A stretch of DNA of 64,000 nt from Halobacillus mangrovi (GTDB lineage: Bacteria > Bacillota > Bacilli > Bacillales > Halobacillaceae). Shown in pieces: positions 13,870-24,249 of this stretch. Location of the stretch: NCBI RefSeq assembly GCF_002097535.1, contig NZ_CP020772.1, forward strand, positions 186,001 to 250,000, given 5' to 3'. Under the pieces are notes generated by a model. That model saw only the letters and a list, made by a program, of their open reading frames with translations. It was not told the origin of the DNA and did no database searches. Position numbers and translations under genes: made by a program. Position 1 is the first letter of the stretch. Each line of letters opens with the position of its first letter.

Positions 13870-15009
13870 TTAATACGTTCTTACAGGCAAGATCAATTGT
13901 AAAATTTGTTCATCATCCACAGGACGGATTAAAAATGGACGCATCGCTCCTGTAAATTCAACTTTTACTTGATCATAATCCACAGCTTTTAACGCATCCA
14001 TCATATATTTTGCACTAAAGGAGATTTTCAATTCCTCTCCTTCTACATCGTCAGCGAGAACATCTTCCACCACATTTCCCACTTCCGGGGAATTCCCTGT
14101 AATTTCTAAATGATTGTTTTCTTTTGTTACTAGGCGTACGACATTATTGCGGTTCTCTTTCGCAAGAAGCGAAGCTCGATCGACAGACTGAAGCAATTCT
14201 TTCGTATCGATTTTAACGATCGTCTTACTTTGTTCAGGAATAAGACGAGAGGTTTCAGGATAGTTTCCATCCAACAATCTTGATAAGAAATATAAATGCT
14301 TCGTCCGGAATAACACTTGGTTTTCCGTAACGCTTACTTCAATTGAATCTTCAGAGTCATCCAAAATCTTGTTCAATTCGGTCAAGCTTTTACCTGGAAT
14401 TACAACGGAAGGAAGTGCTTTATTTTCGGTTTGTGCCAACGGAATCTTCCGAGAAGCCAAGCGATGACTATCCGTCGCGATAAACTCAAGCTCTCCTTCT
14501 TCCATCCGGACATGAACCCCTGTCAAAATCGGCCTAGTTTCAGAAGTCGAAACAGCAAATACCGTTTGACGAATCAAGTTTTTTAATAAATCGATCGGCA
14601 TTTCAAAGCTGTCCTCTGTATGTAACTGAGGCAGCTGAGGGTATTCTTCTGGATCCTGTCCATTCAAGTGGAATTCAGCATTTCCAGAACGAATGGTTAC
14701 GTTTCTGTGATTATCACTTTCGATTTCTACCGTGTTCTGAGGAAGTTTACGGACAATATCAGGGAAATATTTAGCTTGGAGTACAATACTACCCGGTTCA
14801 ATATTTTCCACATAAACAATGCCATCTTCTTCTTGAGGAATAAAAGATTCGATAGAGATGTCAGAATCGCTTCCGGTCAATTTAATTCCTTCTGCAGTCG
14901 CTTCAATTTTCATTCCAGTCAATATAGGAATCGTCGTTCTCGATGAAATAGCCTTCATGACATTTTGGACGCTATTGATCAATTGATCTCGCTGGATGAT
15001 AAATTTCAT
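13870..15009 (-). CDS. dnaN: DNA polymerase III beta sliding clamp
   Basis: Ring-shaped processivity clamp of 379 aa. I chose the ATG ending at 15009 (MKFIIQRDQLINSVQNVMKA), which has AGGAGG upstream and matches the usual DnaN N-terminus. The longer open frame adds eight unlikely residues. Three clamp repeats fit the length, and the C-terminus LILPVRTY is typical. It lies downstream of dnaA across the unwinding half of oriC. Confidence 0.98.
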   Translation of the reverse strand: MKFIIQRDQLINSVQNVMKAISSRTTIPILTGMKIEATAEGIKLTGSDSDISIESFIPQEEDGIVYVENIEPGSIVLQAKYFPDIVRKLPQNTVEIESDNHRNVTIRSGNAEFHLNGQDPEEYPQLPQLHTEDSFEMPIDLLKNLIRQTVFAVSTSETRPILTGVHVRMEEGELEFIATDSHRLASRKIPLAQTENKALPSVVIPGKSLTELNKILDDSEDSIEVSVTENQVLFRTKHLYFLSRLLDGNYPETSRLIPEQSKTIVKIDTKELLQSVDRASLLAKENRNNVVRLVTKENNHLEITGNSPEVGNVVEDVLADDVEGEELKISFSAKYMMDALKAVDYDQVKVEFTGAMRPFLIRPVDDEQILQLILPVRTY

Positions 15010-15062
15010 GAATACACTCCTCCTACTGAGCATATATTAATTATATTTTTATATTATAAAAC

Positions 15063-15185
15063 CGTAATAGTAATAGTATAGGGTGTGGATTTGTGGATAA
15101 CCGCCATTGACCTTATCAAACTAAGTTTATCCACATGTGGACAGTCTGTTGATGGGTGTGGTCCAGTTATACACATTATCCAGTT
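15063..15185. promoter_or_regulatory. oriC: oriC, dnaA-dnaN part: DnaA boxes and unwinding region
   Basis: Perfect DnaA boxes are at 15092-15100 (TGTGGATAA) and 15127-15135 (TTATCCACA). TTATACACA is at 15167-15175, with weaker boxes at 15084-15092 and 15136-15144. Immediately beside the 15084-15100 pair is GG, then TAATAGTAATAGTATAG (15065-15081), a tandem-triplet pattern like the DnaA-trio. Beyond it lies an AT-rich stretch (15030-15060). This box, GC-pair, trio, AT-rich order is that of the B. subtilis basal unwinding system. Confidence 0.85.
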
Positions 15186-16536
15186 AATGCTTCAGCTGCT
15201 CTCTTATTTCATCAAGTTCTTTTTGGAGCTGCTGATCATTGGCAATCATTTTCGATATTTTTTCATGGGCGTGAATGACGGTTGTATGATCTCGTCCTCC
15301 GAACTCTTCTCCGATTTTTGGCAGGGAAAAGTCCGTCAGCTCTCTAGATAAATACATCGCAATCTGACGTGGAAAAGCTACAGATTTTGTCCTCTTCTTA
15401 GCTGGAAAATCTTCCAGTCTCACATTATATTTTTCTCCAACCATTTCCTGGATGGCTTCGATAGTGATCACTTTAGGCTTGGAACTTGGGATGATATCTT
15501 TCAGTGCTTCAGCTGCTAAAGAAGCATTGATATCACGATTAATTAAAGAGGAGTAAGCAACGACGCGAATGAGCGCTCCTTCCAGTTCACGAATGTTGGT
15601 ATCAATTTGATTAGCGATATAGAGCATCACTTCATTCGGTATATCCAAACCTTCTGCTTTTGCTTTTTTCCTAAGAATCGCAATCCTTGTTTCGAGATCC
15701 GGAGGCGTAATGTCCGTGATTAAGCCCCATTCGAACCGAGAACGTAACCGGTCTTCAAGAGTCGGGATCTCCTTTGGTGGACGGTCACTGGAGATGACGA
15801 TTTGTTTGCTTTCTTCATGCAATGTGTTGAACGTATGGAAAAACTCTTCCTGGGTTTGTTCTTTTCCTGCAAGGAATTGGATGTCATCTATAAGAAGCAC
15901 GTCTACACTTCTGTATTTATTACGGAAATTGACGGCTTTATTGTCACGAATTGAATTAATGAATTCATTAGTGAATTTTTCTGATGAAAGATAAACCACC
16001 TTCGCATTCGGATTATGATCCAGCACATAATGACCAATGGCGTGCATTAAGTGGGTTTTTCCTAATCCTACTCCCCCATAGATGAATAAAGGATTATAGG
16101 CTTTTGCCGGTGCTTCAGCTACTGCGAGAGATGCAGCATGGGCGAATCGATTGCCTGATCCGATAACAAACGTGTCAAAAGTATATTTGGAATTCAACAT
16201 GCTCTGTGGTGATTCTTCGTTACCGTTATTTTTTACATCCGGCACTTTCTTTGAAGACAGTTTCACATCATCCAAGGACTCATCCTTTGTTTCAGGAATA
16301 ACGAATCTCGCGGTTAATTCAGCCCCTGTCACTTCATATAAGGTCTCCGTAATCAACCTTTCATATTGATTTTCTAGCCAATCTCTGGCGAATTCATTTG
16401 GAGCTACAATCGTTAGGGTGTTTTCGCTCAAAGAATCTGCTTTTGTTGCTTTCAACCAAGTTTCAAAGCTTGGCTTACTGATTTTTTCTTTAATTTTTTC
16501 CAACGTATTATCCCAAAGCTCGTGGATGTTCTCCAA
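15184..16536 (-). CDS. dnaA: Chromosomal replication initiator protein DnaA
   Basis: AAA+ initiator that binds DnaA boxes and melts oriC. I chose a TTG ending at 16536 (450 aa, [20 protein letters not shown]). It has GGGGTG 6 nt upstream and matches the B. subtilis N-terminus. A GTG three codons upstream (16545) overlaps that ribosome site. Domain I is 1-85, with an AAA+ core with Walker [16 protein letters not shown] and Walker [11 protein letters not shown]. The C-terminal DnaA-box-binding domain carries [11 protein letters not shown]. Confidence 0.98.
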   Translation of the reverse strand: MENIHELWDNTLEKIKEKISKPSFETWLKATKADSLSENTLTIVAPNEFARDWLENQYERLITETLYEVTGAELTARFVIPETKDESLDDVKLSSKKVPDVKNNGNEESPQSMLNSKYTFDTFVIGSGNRFAHAASLAVAEAPAKAYNPLFIYGGVGLGKTHLMHAIGHYVLDHNPNAKVVYLSSEKFTNEFINSIRDNKAVNFRNKYRSVDVLLIDDIQFLAGKEQTQEEFFHTFNTLHEESKQIVISSDRPPKEIPTLEDRLRSRFEWGLITDITPPDLETRIAILRKKAKAEGLDIPNEVMLYIANQIDTNIRELEGALIRVVAYSSLINRDINASLAAEALKDIIPSSKPKVITIEAIQEMVGEKYNVRLEDFPAKKRTKSVAFPRQIAMYLSRELTDFSLPKIGEEFGGRDHTTVIHAHEKISKMIANDQQLQKELDEIREQLKH

Positions 16537-16568
16537 ATATTTCACCCCTTTCTCTTTGAATGGAAAAC

Positions 16569-16617
16569 AAAAAAACCTTTCGTTCTCTTTGTCGAACGGT
16601 GCAAAAGGATCGAAAGG
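16569..16617 (-). terminator. Terminator-like hairpin in the dnaA leader
   Basis: On the minus strand CCTTTCG (complement of 16611-16617) pairs with CGAAAGG (complement of 16576-16582) around a roughly 28-nt loop. A run of seven T (complement of 16569-16575) follows directly. It ends about 33 nt before the TTG start. The shape is that of an intrinsic terminator between the dnaA promoter region and the gene. The stem is short and the loop long, so strength is uncertain. Confidence 0.5.
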
Positions 16618-16655
16618 CGTTCGTATAAGGTTTGTATAAGTGTATGAATGTCGAA
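16588..16655 (+). promoter_or_regulatory. Two candidate Spo0A (0A) boxes at oriC
   Basis: TTTGTCGAA at 16588-16596 matches the 0A-box consensus fully. A second TGTCGAA core is at 16649-16655. Both lie between dnaA and the upstream DnaA-box cluster. In B. subtilis Spo0A binds oriC and restrains initiation during sporulation. Function here is inference. Confidence 0.45.
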
Positions 16656-16718
16656 TACTCCCAAATCATGTGGATGAATAAATATTGATTTCACTAGTTT
16701 TCTAGATTGTTATTTTCA

Positions 16719-17353
<635 letters not shown>

Positions 17354-17354
<1 letters not shown>

Positions 17355-17383
17355 GCCACTGAAAACAATCAGTGGTCTTTTTT
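17354..17383 (+). terminator. Terminator between rpmH and rnpA
   Basis: GGCCACTGA and TCAGTGGTC form a 9-bp stem with one wobble, followed by TTTTTT. It directly follows the rpmH stop. Partial read-through would set a high rpmH to rnpA ratio. Confidence 0.85.
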
Positions 17384-17424
17384 CTAGTATTAAGAAGATT
17401 TTCTAAGCAGGGTGGATCTTTAAC

Positions 17425-17772
17425 ATGAAGAAAGCTTATCGGATTAAGAAAAATGAAGATTTTCAGAAAGTGTTTAAGCATGGAGAGTCTTTTGCGAACA
17501 GGCAGCTGGTCCTCTATTACTTAAAGAAAAGTGATCAGAACCATTTTCGAATTGGCTTGTCTGTCAGCAAGAAAATCGGACCAGCAGTCGTTCGTAACCA
17601 GGTGAAACGGTATTTAAGGCAAGCCTTTCATGAGCTGGAGGACCAGATCCATCCTCATTATGATTATGTCATCATTGCTAGAAAACCAACCAATCAAATG
17701 AATTTTCATGAAACGAAACGAAGCTTGACCCATGTGTTATCAAGGTCGAAGCTATTGAATAAGAAAAAATGA
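17425..17772 (+). CDS. rnpA: Ribonuclease P protein component
   Basis: Protein cofactor of RNase P, which matures tRNA 5' ends. It has 115 aa and is strongly basic. The signature RNR-type helix is seen in [17 protein letters not shown] (about residues 52-68), preceded by [11 protein letters not shown]. Located between rpmH and yidC as in most bacteria. Only a moderate ribosome site (AGGGTGG) is visible upstream of the ATG. Confidence 0.97.
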   Translation: MKKAYRIKKNEDFQKVFKHGESFANRQLVLYYLKKSDQNHFRIGLSVSKKIGPAVVRNQVKRYLRQAFHELEDQIHPHYDYVIIARKPTNQMNFHETKRSLTHVLSRSKLLNKKK

Positions 17773-17892
17773 ATCAAATCATATAAGAAATTTTTGAAAA
17801 ATAATGCTACACTGTGAAGGAAAAATGCAGGAAGCAGTTGAAAAATGATAGAATAATGGAATGAGTAGTGTTCAAGTAAGGAGGAAGGAACG

Positions 17893-18654
17893 TTGCGTAA
17901 TAAGATGATAGCACTGCTTGCTATGGCAGGTGTGCTTACGTTCCTATCCGGGTGTACCCAGGTCAATGAGGATATCACCTCGGATAGCACAGGATTTTGG
18001 AATGAATATATAGTATATCCATTGTCAAAGACGTTGTTGTTTTTCGCTGATGTAACGGGTGGAAGTTACGGATTAGCTATTATTATTGTTACGATTATTA
18101 TCCGTGTACTATTGCTGCCGTTGAACGTAAAACAGTTGAAAAGTTCAAAGGCGATGCAAGACATTCAGCCTGAATTAAAAGAGCTTCGTGAAAAATACTC
18201 TTCAAAAGATGCGCAGACTCAACAAAAACTTCAACAAGAAACCATGCAGCTTTTCCAAAAGCATGGCGTCAATCCACTGGCTGGATGTTTACCAATTATT
18301 GTTCAAATGCCGATTTTAATTGGTTTCTATCATGCAATTATGAGAACGAAGGAAATTGAAACTCACAATTTCTTATGGTTAGAATTAGGTTCAGCAGATC
18401 CGTTCTTAGCGATATTAACGGCTGCAACGACATTCCTACAGCAAAAACTTATGATGGCAGGCGGAGCAGCAGCACAAAACCCGCAAATGCAAATGATGCT
18501 TTACATCATGCCGCTTATGATCGGTACATTTGCGTTCTTCTTCCCATCAGCTCTTGCGCTGTACTGGATTGTCGGTAACATCGTTATGATTCTTCAAACC
18601 ATTTTCATCCGTAAACCTATGATGAAAGATGCGACGGGAGGAGCAAGCGAGTGA
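17893..18654 (+). CDS. yidC: Membrane protein insertase YidC (SpoIIIJ type)
   Basis: Inserts and folds membrane proteins with or without SecYEG; SpoIIIJ in B. subtilis is also needed for sporulation. The protein is a 253-aa lipoprotein with signal peptide and lipobox LSGC (Cys21). Five or so membrane segments include the conserved core from [20 protein letters not shown] to the C-terminus. The start is TTG with AAGGAGG 8 nt upstream. The stop overlaps the khpB start by four bases. Confidence 0.97.
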   Translation: MRNKMIALLAMAGVLTFLSGCTQVNEDITSDSTGFWNEYIVYPLSKTLLFFADVTGGSYGLAIIIVTIIIRVLLLPLNVKQLKSSKAMQDIQPELKELREKYSSKDAQTQQKLQQETMQLFQKHGVNPLAGCLPIIVQMPILIGFYHAIMRTKEIETHNFLWLELGSADPFLAILTAATTFLQQKLMMAGGAAAQNPQMQMMLYIMPLMIGTFAFFFPSALALYWIVGNIVMILQTIFIRKPMMKDATGGASE

Positions 18655-19265
18655 AGCAAATAACTGCTACTGGAACTACAGTTGAAGAAGCGGTCCAATC
18701 AGCACTAGAACAACTGCAATCATCAAAGGACCAAGTCGATGTCGATGTCATTGATGAAGGAAAAAAAGGGTTTCTTGGCTTTGGTACAAAGCCTGCGATC
18801 GTTAAAGTTTCCATTAAGAAAAATCCAGTGCAGGATGCCGAATCATTCATCTTAGAAGTAGCAGAACAAATGGGTGCTCCTGTTCAAGTAAAAACAGAAG
18901 TAAACAATCGTGATATTTCCATGGAGTTGGAAGGCGAGAAAATTGCCATACTCATTGGAAAACGCGGACAAACATTAAATTCTTTGCAATACTTGGCTCA
19001 GCTTGTAGTCAACCGTGAATCCGACCAATTTTATACGGTGATGTTAGATGCGGAAGGTTATCGAGGAAGACGTAAAGAAACCTTAGAGAACTTAGCTCGC
19101 CGTTTAGCGGAAAAAGCAGTTCGTACAGGTAGAGAAGTCAAACTTGAGCCCATGCCATCGTATGAAAGAAAGATCATTCATACCGCTTTGCAAAATCACA
19201 AAAAAGTGGAAACGGACTCAGATGGCAATGATCCAAGAAGACATGTGGTCATCCGTCCTTCCTAA
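18651..19265 (+). CDS. khpB: RNA-binding protein KhpB (Jag, SpoIIIJ-associated)
   Basis: RNA-binding protein of 204 aa: a Jag_N domain (1-50, [19 protein letters not shown] with KKGFLGFG), a KH domain (about 60-135, with [16 protein letters not shown]) and an R3H domain at the C-terminus ([12 protein letters not shown]). The GTG start lies inside the yidC stop (GTGA overlap), so translation is coupled. KhpB with KhpA is linked to cell elongation and division in Gram-positives. A strong terminator follows. Confidence 0.95.
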   Translation: MKQITATGTTVEEAVQSALEQLQSSKDQVDVDVIDEGKKGFLGFGTKPAIVKVSIKKNPVQDAESFILEVAEQMGAPVQVKTEVNNRDISMELEGEKIAILIGKRGQTLNSLQYLAQLVVNRESDQFYTVMLDAEGYRGRRKETLENLARRLAEKAVRTGREVKLEPMPSYERKIIHTALQNHKKVETDSDGNDPRRHVVIRPS

Positions 19266-19270
19266 AGATT

Positions 19271-19313
19271 AAAAAAGTACTTCTGTCAGTCTCCTGGCAG
19301 AAGTACTTTTTTG
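19271..19313 (+). terminator. Terminator after khpB
   Basis: AAAAAAGTACTTCTGTCAG pairs almost perfectly with CTGGCAGAAGTACTTTTTT across a 4-base loop. The A/T flanks make it potentially bidirectional. Confidence 0.92.
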
Positions 19314-19348
19314 TGTTCTTCTCTTTCTTTTGGGAAGTGAATATAGAG

Positions 19349-19474
19349 TTATTCACATGTGGATAATGGGAAGAGAAGAATCATTTAAAAAACATGTTGA
19401 TATCTTTTCAATACACACGGGTGTGTGGTATTCTATTAAGTTAGTGACTACTATAATTATACGCTTGTGGATAA
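19349..19474. promoter_or_regulatory. DnaA boxes upstream of mnmE
   Basis: TTATTCACA (19349-19357) abuts TGTGGATAA (19358-19366), giving an inverted pair. A further TGTGGATAA is at 19466-19474. This is a small DnaA-box cluster outside oriC. By recall, B. subtilis also has a DnaA-box cluster near this gene (thdF). A TATAAT at 19452-19457 may be the mnmE minus-10, but I see no good minus-35. DnaA could regulate mnmE or be titrated here. Confidence 0.7.
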
Positions 19475-19509
19475 CAATAAATTTAAGGAAACCAAGGAGG
19501 TGAGCGCGT

Positions 19510-20886
19510 GTGGAAACCGATACGATAACTGCCATTTCGACCCCGATGGGAGAAGGGGCTATCGCTATAGTTCGATTGAGTGGTCCAGAGGCTGTCTCTA
19601 TTTCAGCTAACCTATTTCAAGGGAAAGATCTGAACCAGGTAAATTCCCACACGATGCATTACGGAAAAATTATCGACCCTGAAACGGGAGAAATGGCGGA
19701 GGAAGTGATGGTCTCCGTCATGCGAGCACCGAAAACTTTTACAAGAGAAGATATTGTTGAAATCAATTGTCACGGTGGACTCGTCTCTGTAAATCGTGTG
19801 CTTGAAATTGTACTCGTGAGCGGAGCACGTCTTGCTGAACCAGGGGAATTTACAAAAAGAGCCTTTATGAATGGACGAATCGACCTGTCTCAGGCGGAGG
19901 CTGTAATGGATCTCATTCGTGCAAAAACCGACAGAGCTATGAACGTAGCATTGAAACAAATGGATGGGCGCTTGTCGAAATTGATCCAGAATTTACGTCA
20001 GAAACTGCTAGAGACGTTAGCCCATGTGGAAGTGAATATCGATTATCCTGAATATGATGATGTCGAAGAGATGTCCCACGAAATGATGGAGCAAAAAACG
20101 AAAGAGGTCCACGATGAGGTGTCTAAGCTTTTAGAAACGGCTCGACAAGGAAAAATTCTGCGCGAAGGTTTAGGGACAGCGATTATCGGCCGTCCGAATG
20201 TTGGAAAGTCTTCTTTAATGAACGCTCTTGTGCATGAAAATAAAGCGATCGTAACAGAAGTGCCTGGTACAACCCGGGATGTTATTGAAGAATACGTCAA
20301 TGTCAGGGGTGTTCCATTAAGACTGATCGATACAGCAGGAATCCGTGAAACAGAGGATATTGTCGAGCGGATTGGTGTGGAACGCTCAAGACAAGTATTA
20401 AAAGAAGCAGATCTCATTCTTTTTGTGTTAAACTACGGGGATGAGCTTAATGAAGAAGACGAAAAGCTCTTTGAAGCCATAAACGATATGAACGTCATCG
20501 TTATAGTTAACAAAATGGACTTGGAACCTAAATTGGATGTTGAGCGAGTCAGGAAACTAGCCGGTGATCATCCGGTTATCTCTACCGCTTTGATTAAAGA
20601 AGAAGGCATCGATCAACTCGAGCAAGCGATTGCCAACACGTTCTTTGAAGGAGATCTGGATGCAGGAGACATGACCTATGTGTCGAACGTCCGCCACGTT
20701 CAGCTGCTGAAACAAGCGAAACATGCACTGGAAGACGCCCAAAACGGTATGGAAATGGGAGTACCATTGGATGTCGTTCAAATTGATGTAACGAGAACGT
20801 GGGAAATCCTTGGTGAAATTGTCGGCGATACGGTTCACGAGAGTTTAATCGATCAGCTGTTCTCACAGTTCTGTCTTGGAAAGTAA
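19510..20886 (+). CDS. mnmE: tRNA modification GTPase MnmE
   Basis: With MnmG it installs the carboxymethylaminomethyl group on U34 of certain tRNAs. It has 458 aa: an N-terminal folate-binding domain, a helical domain, and an inserted GTPase domain with P-loop GRPNVGKSS (227-235), [10 protein letters not shown] and NKMD. The C-terminal FCLGK carries the conserved Cys455. The GTG start is preceded by AAGGAGGTGA. Upstream of mnmG on the same strand. Confidence 0.98.
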   Translation: METDTITAISTPMGEGAIAIVRLSGPEAVSISANLFQGKDLNQVNSHTMHYGKIIDPETGEMAEEVMVSVMRAPKTFTREDIVEINCHGGLVSVNRVLEIVLVSGARLAEPGEFTKRAFMNGRIDLSQAEAVMDLIRAKTDRAMNVALKQMDGRLSKLIQNLRQKLLETLAHVEVNIDYPEYDDVEEMSHEMMEQKTKEVHDEVSKLLETARQGKILREGLGTAIIGRPNVGKSSLMNALVHENKAIVTEVPGTTRDVIEEYVNVRGVPLRLIDTAGIRETEDIVERIGVERSRQVLKEADLILFVLNYGDELNEEDEKLFEAINDMNVIVIVNKMDLEPKLDVERVRKLAGDHPVISTALIKEEGIDQLEQAIANTFFEGDLDAGDMTYVSNVRHVQLLKQAKHALEDAQNGMEMGVPLDVVQIDVTRTWEILGEIVGDTVHESLIDQLFSQFCLGK

Positions 20887-20942
20887 AAGTATGGATGAAT
20901 GGATTATGGAAAATAAGTATGAATAAAGGAGAGACAACCTAA

Positions 20943-22832
20943 ATGACTTATGATGCAGGGCATTATGATGTAATTGTAATTGGTGCCGGTCATGCAGGGG
21001 TTGAAGCAGGATTAGCCGCAGCAAGACGCGGCGCAAAAACACTAATGCTTACACTCAACCTCGATCTGGTTGCGTTTATGCCGTGTAACCCGTCTATCGG
21101 TGGGCCGGCCAAAGGAATCGTTGTTCGCGAAGTTGACGCCCTGGGCGGTGCCATGGGACGAGTGATCGACAAAACTCATATCCAAATGCGTCTTCTGAAT
21201 ACAAGAAAAGGACCCGCTGTACGTGCTTTGCGTGCGCAAGCAGACAAACCTTTATATATCAAAGAAATGAAACGTGTCCTTGAAAACCAGAAAAACCTGA
21301 CACTTAAACAAGGAATGGTCGAAAAAATCCTTGTCGAAGACGATGAAGTAAAAGGTGTCGTAACGGAAACGAAAGCGGCTTACTATGCTCCGACCGTCAT
21401 CGTTACAACAGGGACTTTCATGCGCGGACGCGTCTTGATTGGAGATTTGTCTTATGAAAGTGGACCAAACAACCAACGCTCCACTGTTTCTTTATCTGAG
21501 CAGCTAGAAGAACTGGGTATTGAAATGGTACGCTTCAAGACTGGAACACCCATGCGTGTAAACAGCCATACGGTTGACTATTCGAAAACTGAAATTCAGC
21601 CAGGCGAAGAGGAGCCGCGCTCTTTCTCGTATGAAACAACAGAATATATTACAGACCAGATTCCGTGCTGGCTGACGTACACGAATGAAGAAACACATCG
21701 CATCATTGACGAAAATTTAACACTTTCAGCGATGTATTCAGGAGCAGTCCGAGGTACTGGACCACGTTATTGTCCATCCATTGAAGATAAAATTGTGCGC
21801 TTCAACGATAAACCTCGTCACCAAATCTTCCTAGAGCCAGAAGGTCGTGACACAGAAGAGGTGTACGTACAGGGACTGTCGACGTCACTTCCGGAGTACG
21901 TACAACACGAAATGATGCGTACGGTTCCTGGACTTGAAAAAGCAGAAATCATGCGTGCCGGATATGCGATCGAATATGATTCCGTCATTCCGACCCAATT
22001 GTGGCCGACTCTTGAAACGAAGAAAATCTCTGGCTTGTACACAGCAGGTCAGCTGAATGGTACTTCTGGCTATGAAGAAGCGGCTGGGCAAGGCCTAATG
22101 GCAGGAATCAATGCTGCAGCTAAGGCGCTTGATTTAGAACCATTGGTGCTTGACCGATCTCAAGGGTATATCGGCGTTATGATTGACGATCTGGTCACAA
22201 AAGGAACAAGTGAACCGTATCGCTTACTGACATCCCGTGCCGAATTCCGTCTGATGCTTCGTCATGACAATGCGGACTTACGCCTCACAGAAATCGGCTA
22301 TCAATTAGGCGTAATTCCTGAAGAACGCTACAAGCGTTTCAAAGAGAAACAACGCTTAATCGAAGAAGAGAAGAAGCGTCTCGACGGTGTCATTTTGAAG
22401 GAAACAGAAGAAGTCCAATCGGTCATTGAAGAAGCAGGTGGATCCAAATTAAAGGATGCTGTTCGTGCTACAGACTTACTGAAACGTCCGGAAATGAAAT
22501 ATGAGCATATCGAGCGTCTGACTCCAAGTGAAATCACACTTCCAGAAGACGTGAAAGAACAAGTTGAAATTCAAGTGAAGTACAGTGGTTATATTAAAAA
22601 AGCCCTTGAACAAATCGATCGTATGAAGAAGATGGAGGAAAAGAAAATTCCAGAAGATATCGATTACGATGCGATCAACGGACTCGCGACAGAAGCCCGC
22701 GACCGTTTGAAAGAGGTGCGCCCGTTGTCTGTAGGGCAGGCATCTCGCGTATCGGGGGTCAATCCGGCCGATGTATCAATCCTGCTAGTGTATATTGAAC
22801 AAGGAAAAATCGCCCGCGTGGCAGGTGAATAA
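20943..22832 (+). CDS. mnmG: tRNA uridine-5-carboxymethylaminomethyl modification enzyme MnmG
   Basis: FAD-dependent partner of MnmE (629 aa). The dinucleotide-binding motif [17 protein letters not shown] is at the N-terminus. [10 protein letters not shown] and the later [15 protein letters not shown] segments are typical of the family. The ATG has AAGGAGAG upstream. It is followed after 17 nt by rsmG, forming the mnmE-mnmG-rsmG operon. Confidence 0.98.
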   Translation: MTYDAGHYDVIVIGAGHAGVEAGLAAARRGAKTLMLTLNLDLVAFMPCNPSIGGPAKGIVVREVDALGGAMGRVIDKTHIQMRLLNTRKGPAVRALRAQADKPLYIKEMKRVLENQKNLTLKQGMVEKILVEDDEVKGVVTETKAAYYAPTVIVTTGTFMRGRVLIGDLSYESGPNNQRSTVSLSEQLEELGIEMVRFKTGTPMRVNSHTVDYSKTEIQPGEEEPRSFSYETTEYITDQIPCWLTYTNEETHRIIDENLTLSAMYSGAVRGTGPRYCPSIEDKIVRFNDKPRHQIFLEPEGRDTEEVYVQGLSTSLPEYVQHEMMRTVPGLEKAEIMRAGYAIEYDSVIPTQLWPTLETKKISGLYTAGQLNGTSGYEEAAGQGLMAGINAAAKALDLEPLVLDRSQGYIGVMIDDLVTKGTSEPYRLLTSRAEFRLMLRHDNADLRLTEIGYQLGVIPEERYKRFKEKQRLIEEEKKRLDGVILKETEEVQSVIEEAGGSKLKDAVRATDLLKRPEMKYEHIERLTPSEITLPEDVKEQVEIQVKYSGYIKKALEQIDRMKKMEEKKIPEDIDYDAINGLATEARDRLKEVRPLSVGQASRVSGVNPADVSILLVYIEQGKIARVAGE

Positions 22833-22849
22833 TATGAAAGGATGGACTT

Positions 22850-23566
22850 ATGGATAAGAACACCTTCCTAAAATCGTTACAAGAGCAAGGAATAGAGTTA
22901 AATGAAAAGCAGCAGCATCAGTTTCAGAGATACTTTAAAATTCTTGTCGAGTGGAACGAGAAGATGAATTTGACTGCCATCACCGATCAAGAGGGTGTAT
23001 ATCTTAAGCACTTTTATGATTCACTGACGGCCGCTTTCTATTATGATTTTGACCGTCCCCTCCGTATCTGTGATGTCGGAGCGGGTGCTGGTTTTCCAAG
23101 TTTACCTTTGAAAATCGCTTTTCCACAACTAAAAGTGACAATTGTCGATTCGTTGAAGAAGAGAATCACATTTTTGAATCACTTAGCTCATGAGTTGGAA
23201 CTTGATGATGTCGCATTCTATCATGATCGTGCCGAAAACTTCGGAAAAAACGAGAAGTTCCGCGAAGGGTATGACTTAGTGATGGCACGGGCAGTCGCCC
23301 GTATGTCCGTCCTAAGTGAGCTGTGTCTGCCTTTGACAACCAAAGGAGGCCATTTTATGGCGATGAAAGGACCTAACTTGAGTGAAGAAATGGAAGAGGC
23401 GGTTGTAGCGATCCAAACAGTCGGCGGCGAAGTTGTCGACACTTACACGTTTGATTTACCTGAAGAAAATAGTGAACGTAATATAGCAATCATTGAGAAA
23501 CGCAGAAAAACACCGAAGAAGTACCCGCGTAAAGCTGGTACACCAAACAAATCACCGATCCAATAA
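22850..23566 (+). CDS. rsmG: 16S rRNA (guanine-527-N7)-methyltransferase RsmG
   Basis: SAM-dependent methyltransferase that modifies G527 of 16S rRNA; its loss gives low-level streptomycin resistance. It has 238 aa. The SAM motif I region reads [16 protein letters not shown], with [19 protein letters not shown] upstream. The C-terminus is a basic tail ([20 protein letters not shown]). It ends the mnmE-mnmG-rsmG run. In B. subtilis noc follows directly; here a 7-kb accessory block intervenes. Confidence 0.97.
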   Translation: MDKNTFLKSLQEQGIELNEKQQHQFQRYFKILVEWNEKMNLTAITDQEGVYLKHFYDSLTAAFYYDFDRPLRICDVGAGAGFPSLPLKIAFPQLKVTIVDSLKKRITFLNHLAHELELDDVAFYHDRAENFGKNEKFREGYDLVMARAVARMSVLSELCLPLTTKGGHFMAMKGPNLSEEMEEAVVAIQTVGGEVVDTYTFDLPEENSERNIAIIEKRRKTPKKYPRKAGTPNKSPIQ

Positions 23567-23572
23567 GGACGT

Positions 23573-23610
23573 AACCCCTGAATTCCGCTGAATCAGGGGT
23601 TTTATTTTTG
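23573..23610 (+). terminator. Terminator after rsmG
   Basis: ACCCCTGA and TCAGGGGT form an 8-bp stem around ATTCCGCTGAA, followed by TTTATTTTT. Confidence 0.85.
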
Positions 23611-23643
23611 ATGAAAGGGACTTACGATAAATATAATCTTATG

Positions 23644-23657
23644 ATTTCCCGGGAAAT
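23644..23657. promoter_or_regulatory. Noc-binding site (NBS)
   Basis: ATTTCCCGGGAAAT is a perfect 14-bp palindrome identical to the Noc-binding consensus of B. subtilis. It lies between rsmG and the phosphodiesterase gene, about 7 kb from noc in this window. Noc bound to such sites spreads on DNA and keeps FtsZ rings away from the nucleoid. Function here is inferred. Confidence 0.75.
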
Positions 23658-23680
23658 GATTTAGAGAGGAAGGATATTAC

Positions 23681-24172
23681 ATGAAAGTACTCGTCATATC
23701 GGATACCCATATATCCAAAAAAGAAGTCGAACTTCCTAAACGACTGATTATTGAACTTTCTTCCGCAGATCTGATCATTCATGCAGGAGATTGGAGTATT
23801 CCTGAAGTTTACGATGAACTAAGCATTTTTGCCCCTGTTTATGGCGTTTATGGGAATGTTGATGGAGATGATATAAAAGACATTCTGCCGCATAAACAAG
23901 TCATAGAGGTGGAAAATCACAAAATCGGTATTGTCCACGGACATGGAGAAAAGAAAACAACTGAAAAACGTGCGATTGAAGTCTTTAAAGAAGATGATGT
24001 AGACATTATTTTGTTCGGTCATTCACATATTCCGCTCTTAAGGTATTTCAAAAACCAGCTGTTGTTTAATCCTGGCTCCGCAACCGCAAAGCGGAAGCTT
24101 CCTTATCATTCTTTTGGAATGCTTGAATTTACAGATGAGTTTGTAGAAGCGCGACACATCTTCTATAAGTAA
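23681..24172 (+). CDS. Metallophosphoesterase (YfcE/MJ0936 family phosphodiesterase)
   Basis: Single-domain calcineurin-like phosphoesterase of 163 aa. Metal-binding motifs in order are SDTH (7-10), HAGDW (about 35), GNVDG (about 57), HGHGE (about 87) and GHSH (about 111). The family hydrolyses phosphodiesters such as bis-pNPP or cyclic nucleotides with Mn2+; the real substrate is unknown. The ATG follows AGAGAGGA. First gene of the accessory block after rsmG and flanked by terminators, so monocistronic. Confidence 0.88.
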   Translation: MKVLVISDTHISKKEVELPKRLIIELSSADLIIHAGDWSIPEVYDELSIFAPVYGVYGNVDGDDIKDILPHKQVIEVENHKIGIVHGHGEKKTTEKRAIEVFKEDDVDIILFGHSHIPLLRYFKNQLLFNPGSATAKRKLPYHSFGMLEFTDEFVEARHIFYK

Positions 24173-24205
24173 ACATAATCTGAAATCTATTATGACAGAA
24201 AACAT

Positions 24206-24249
24206 AAAATGATCCCGAACCACGTTTGTCGTGGGTCGGGATCATTTTT
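24206..24249. terminator. Bidirectional terminator between phosphodiesterase and nei
   Basis: AAAATGATCCCGA and TCGGGATCATTTTT bracket an inner CCACG / CGTGG stem, with A and T runs on both sides. It serves two convergent genes and overlaps the last codons of nei. Confidence 0.88.

Noticed and set aside
18617..18850. Minus-strand ORF over the yidC-khpB junction
   Set aside because: Antisense to two conserved, translationally coupled genes and without an SD.
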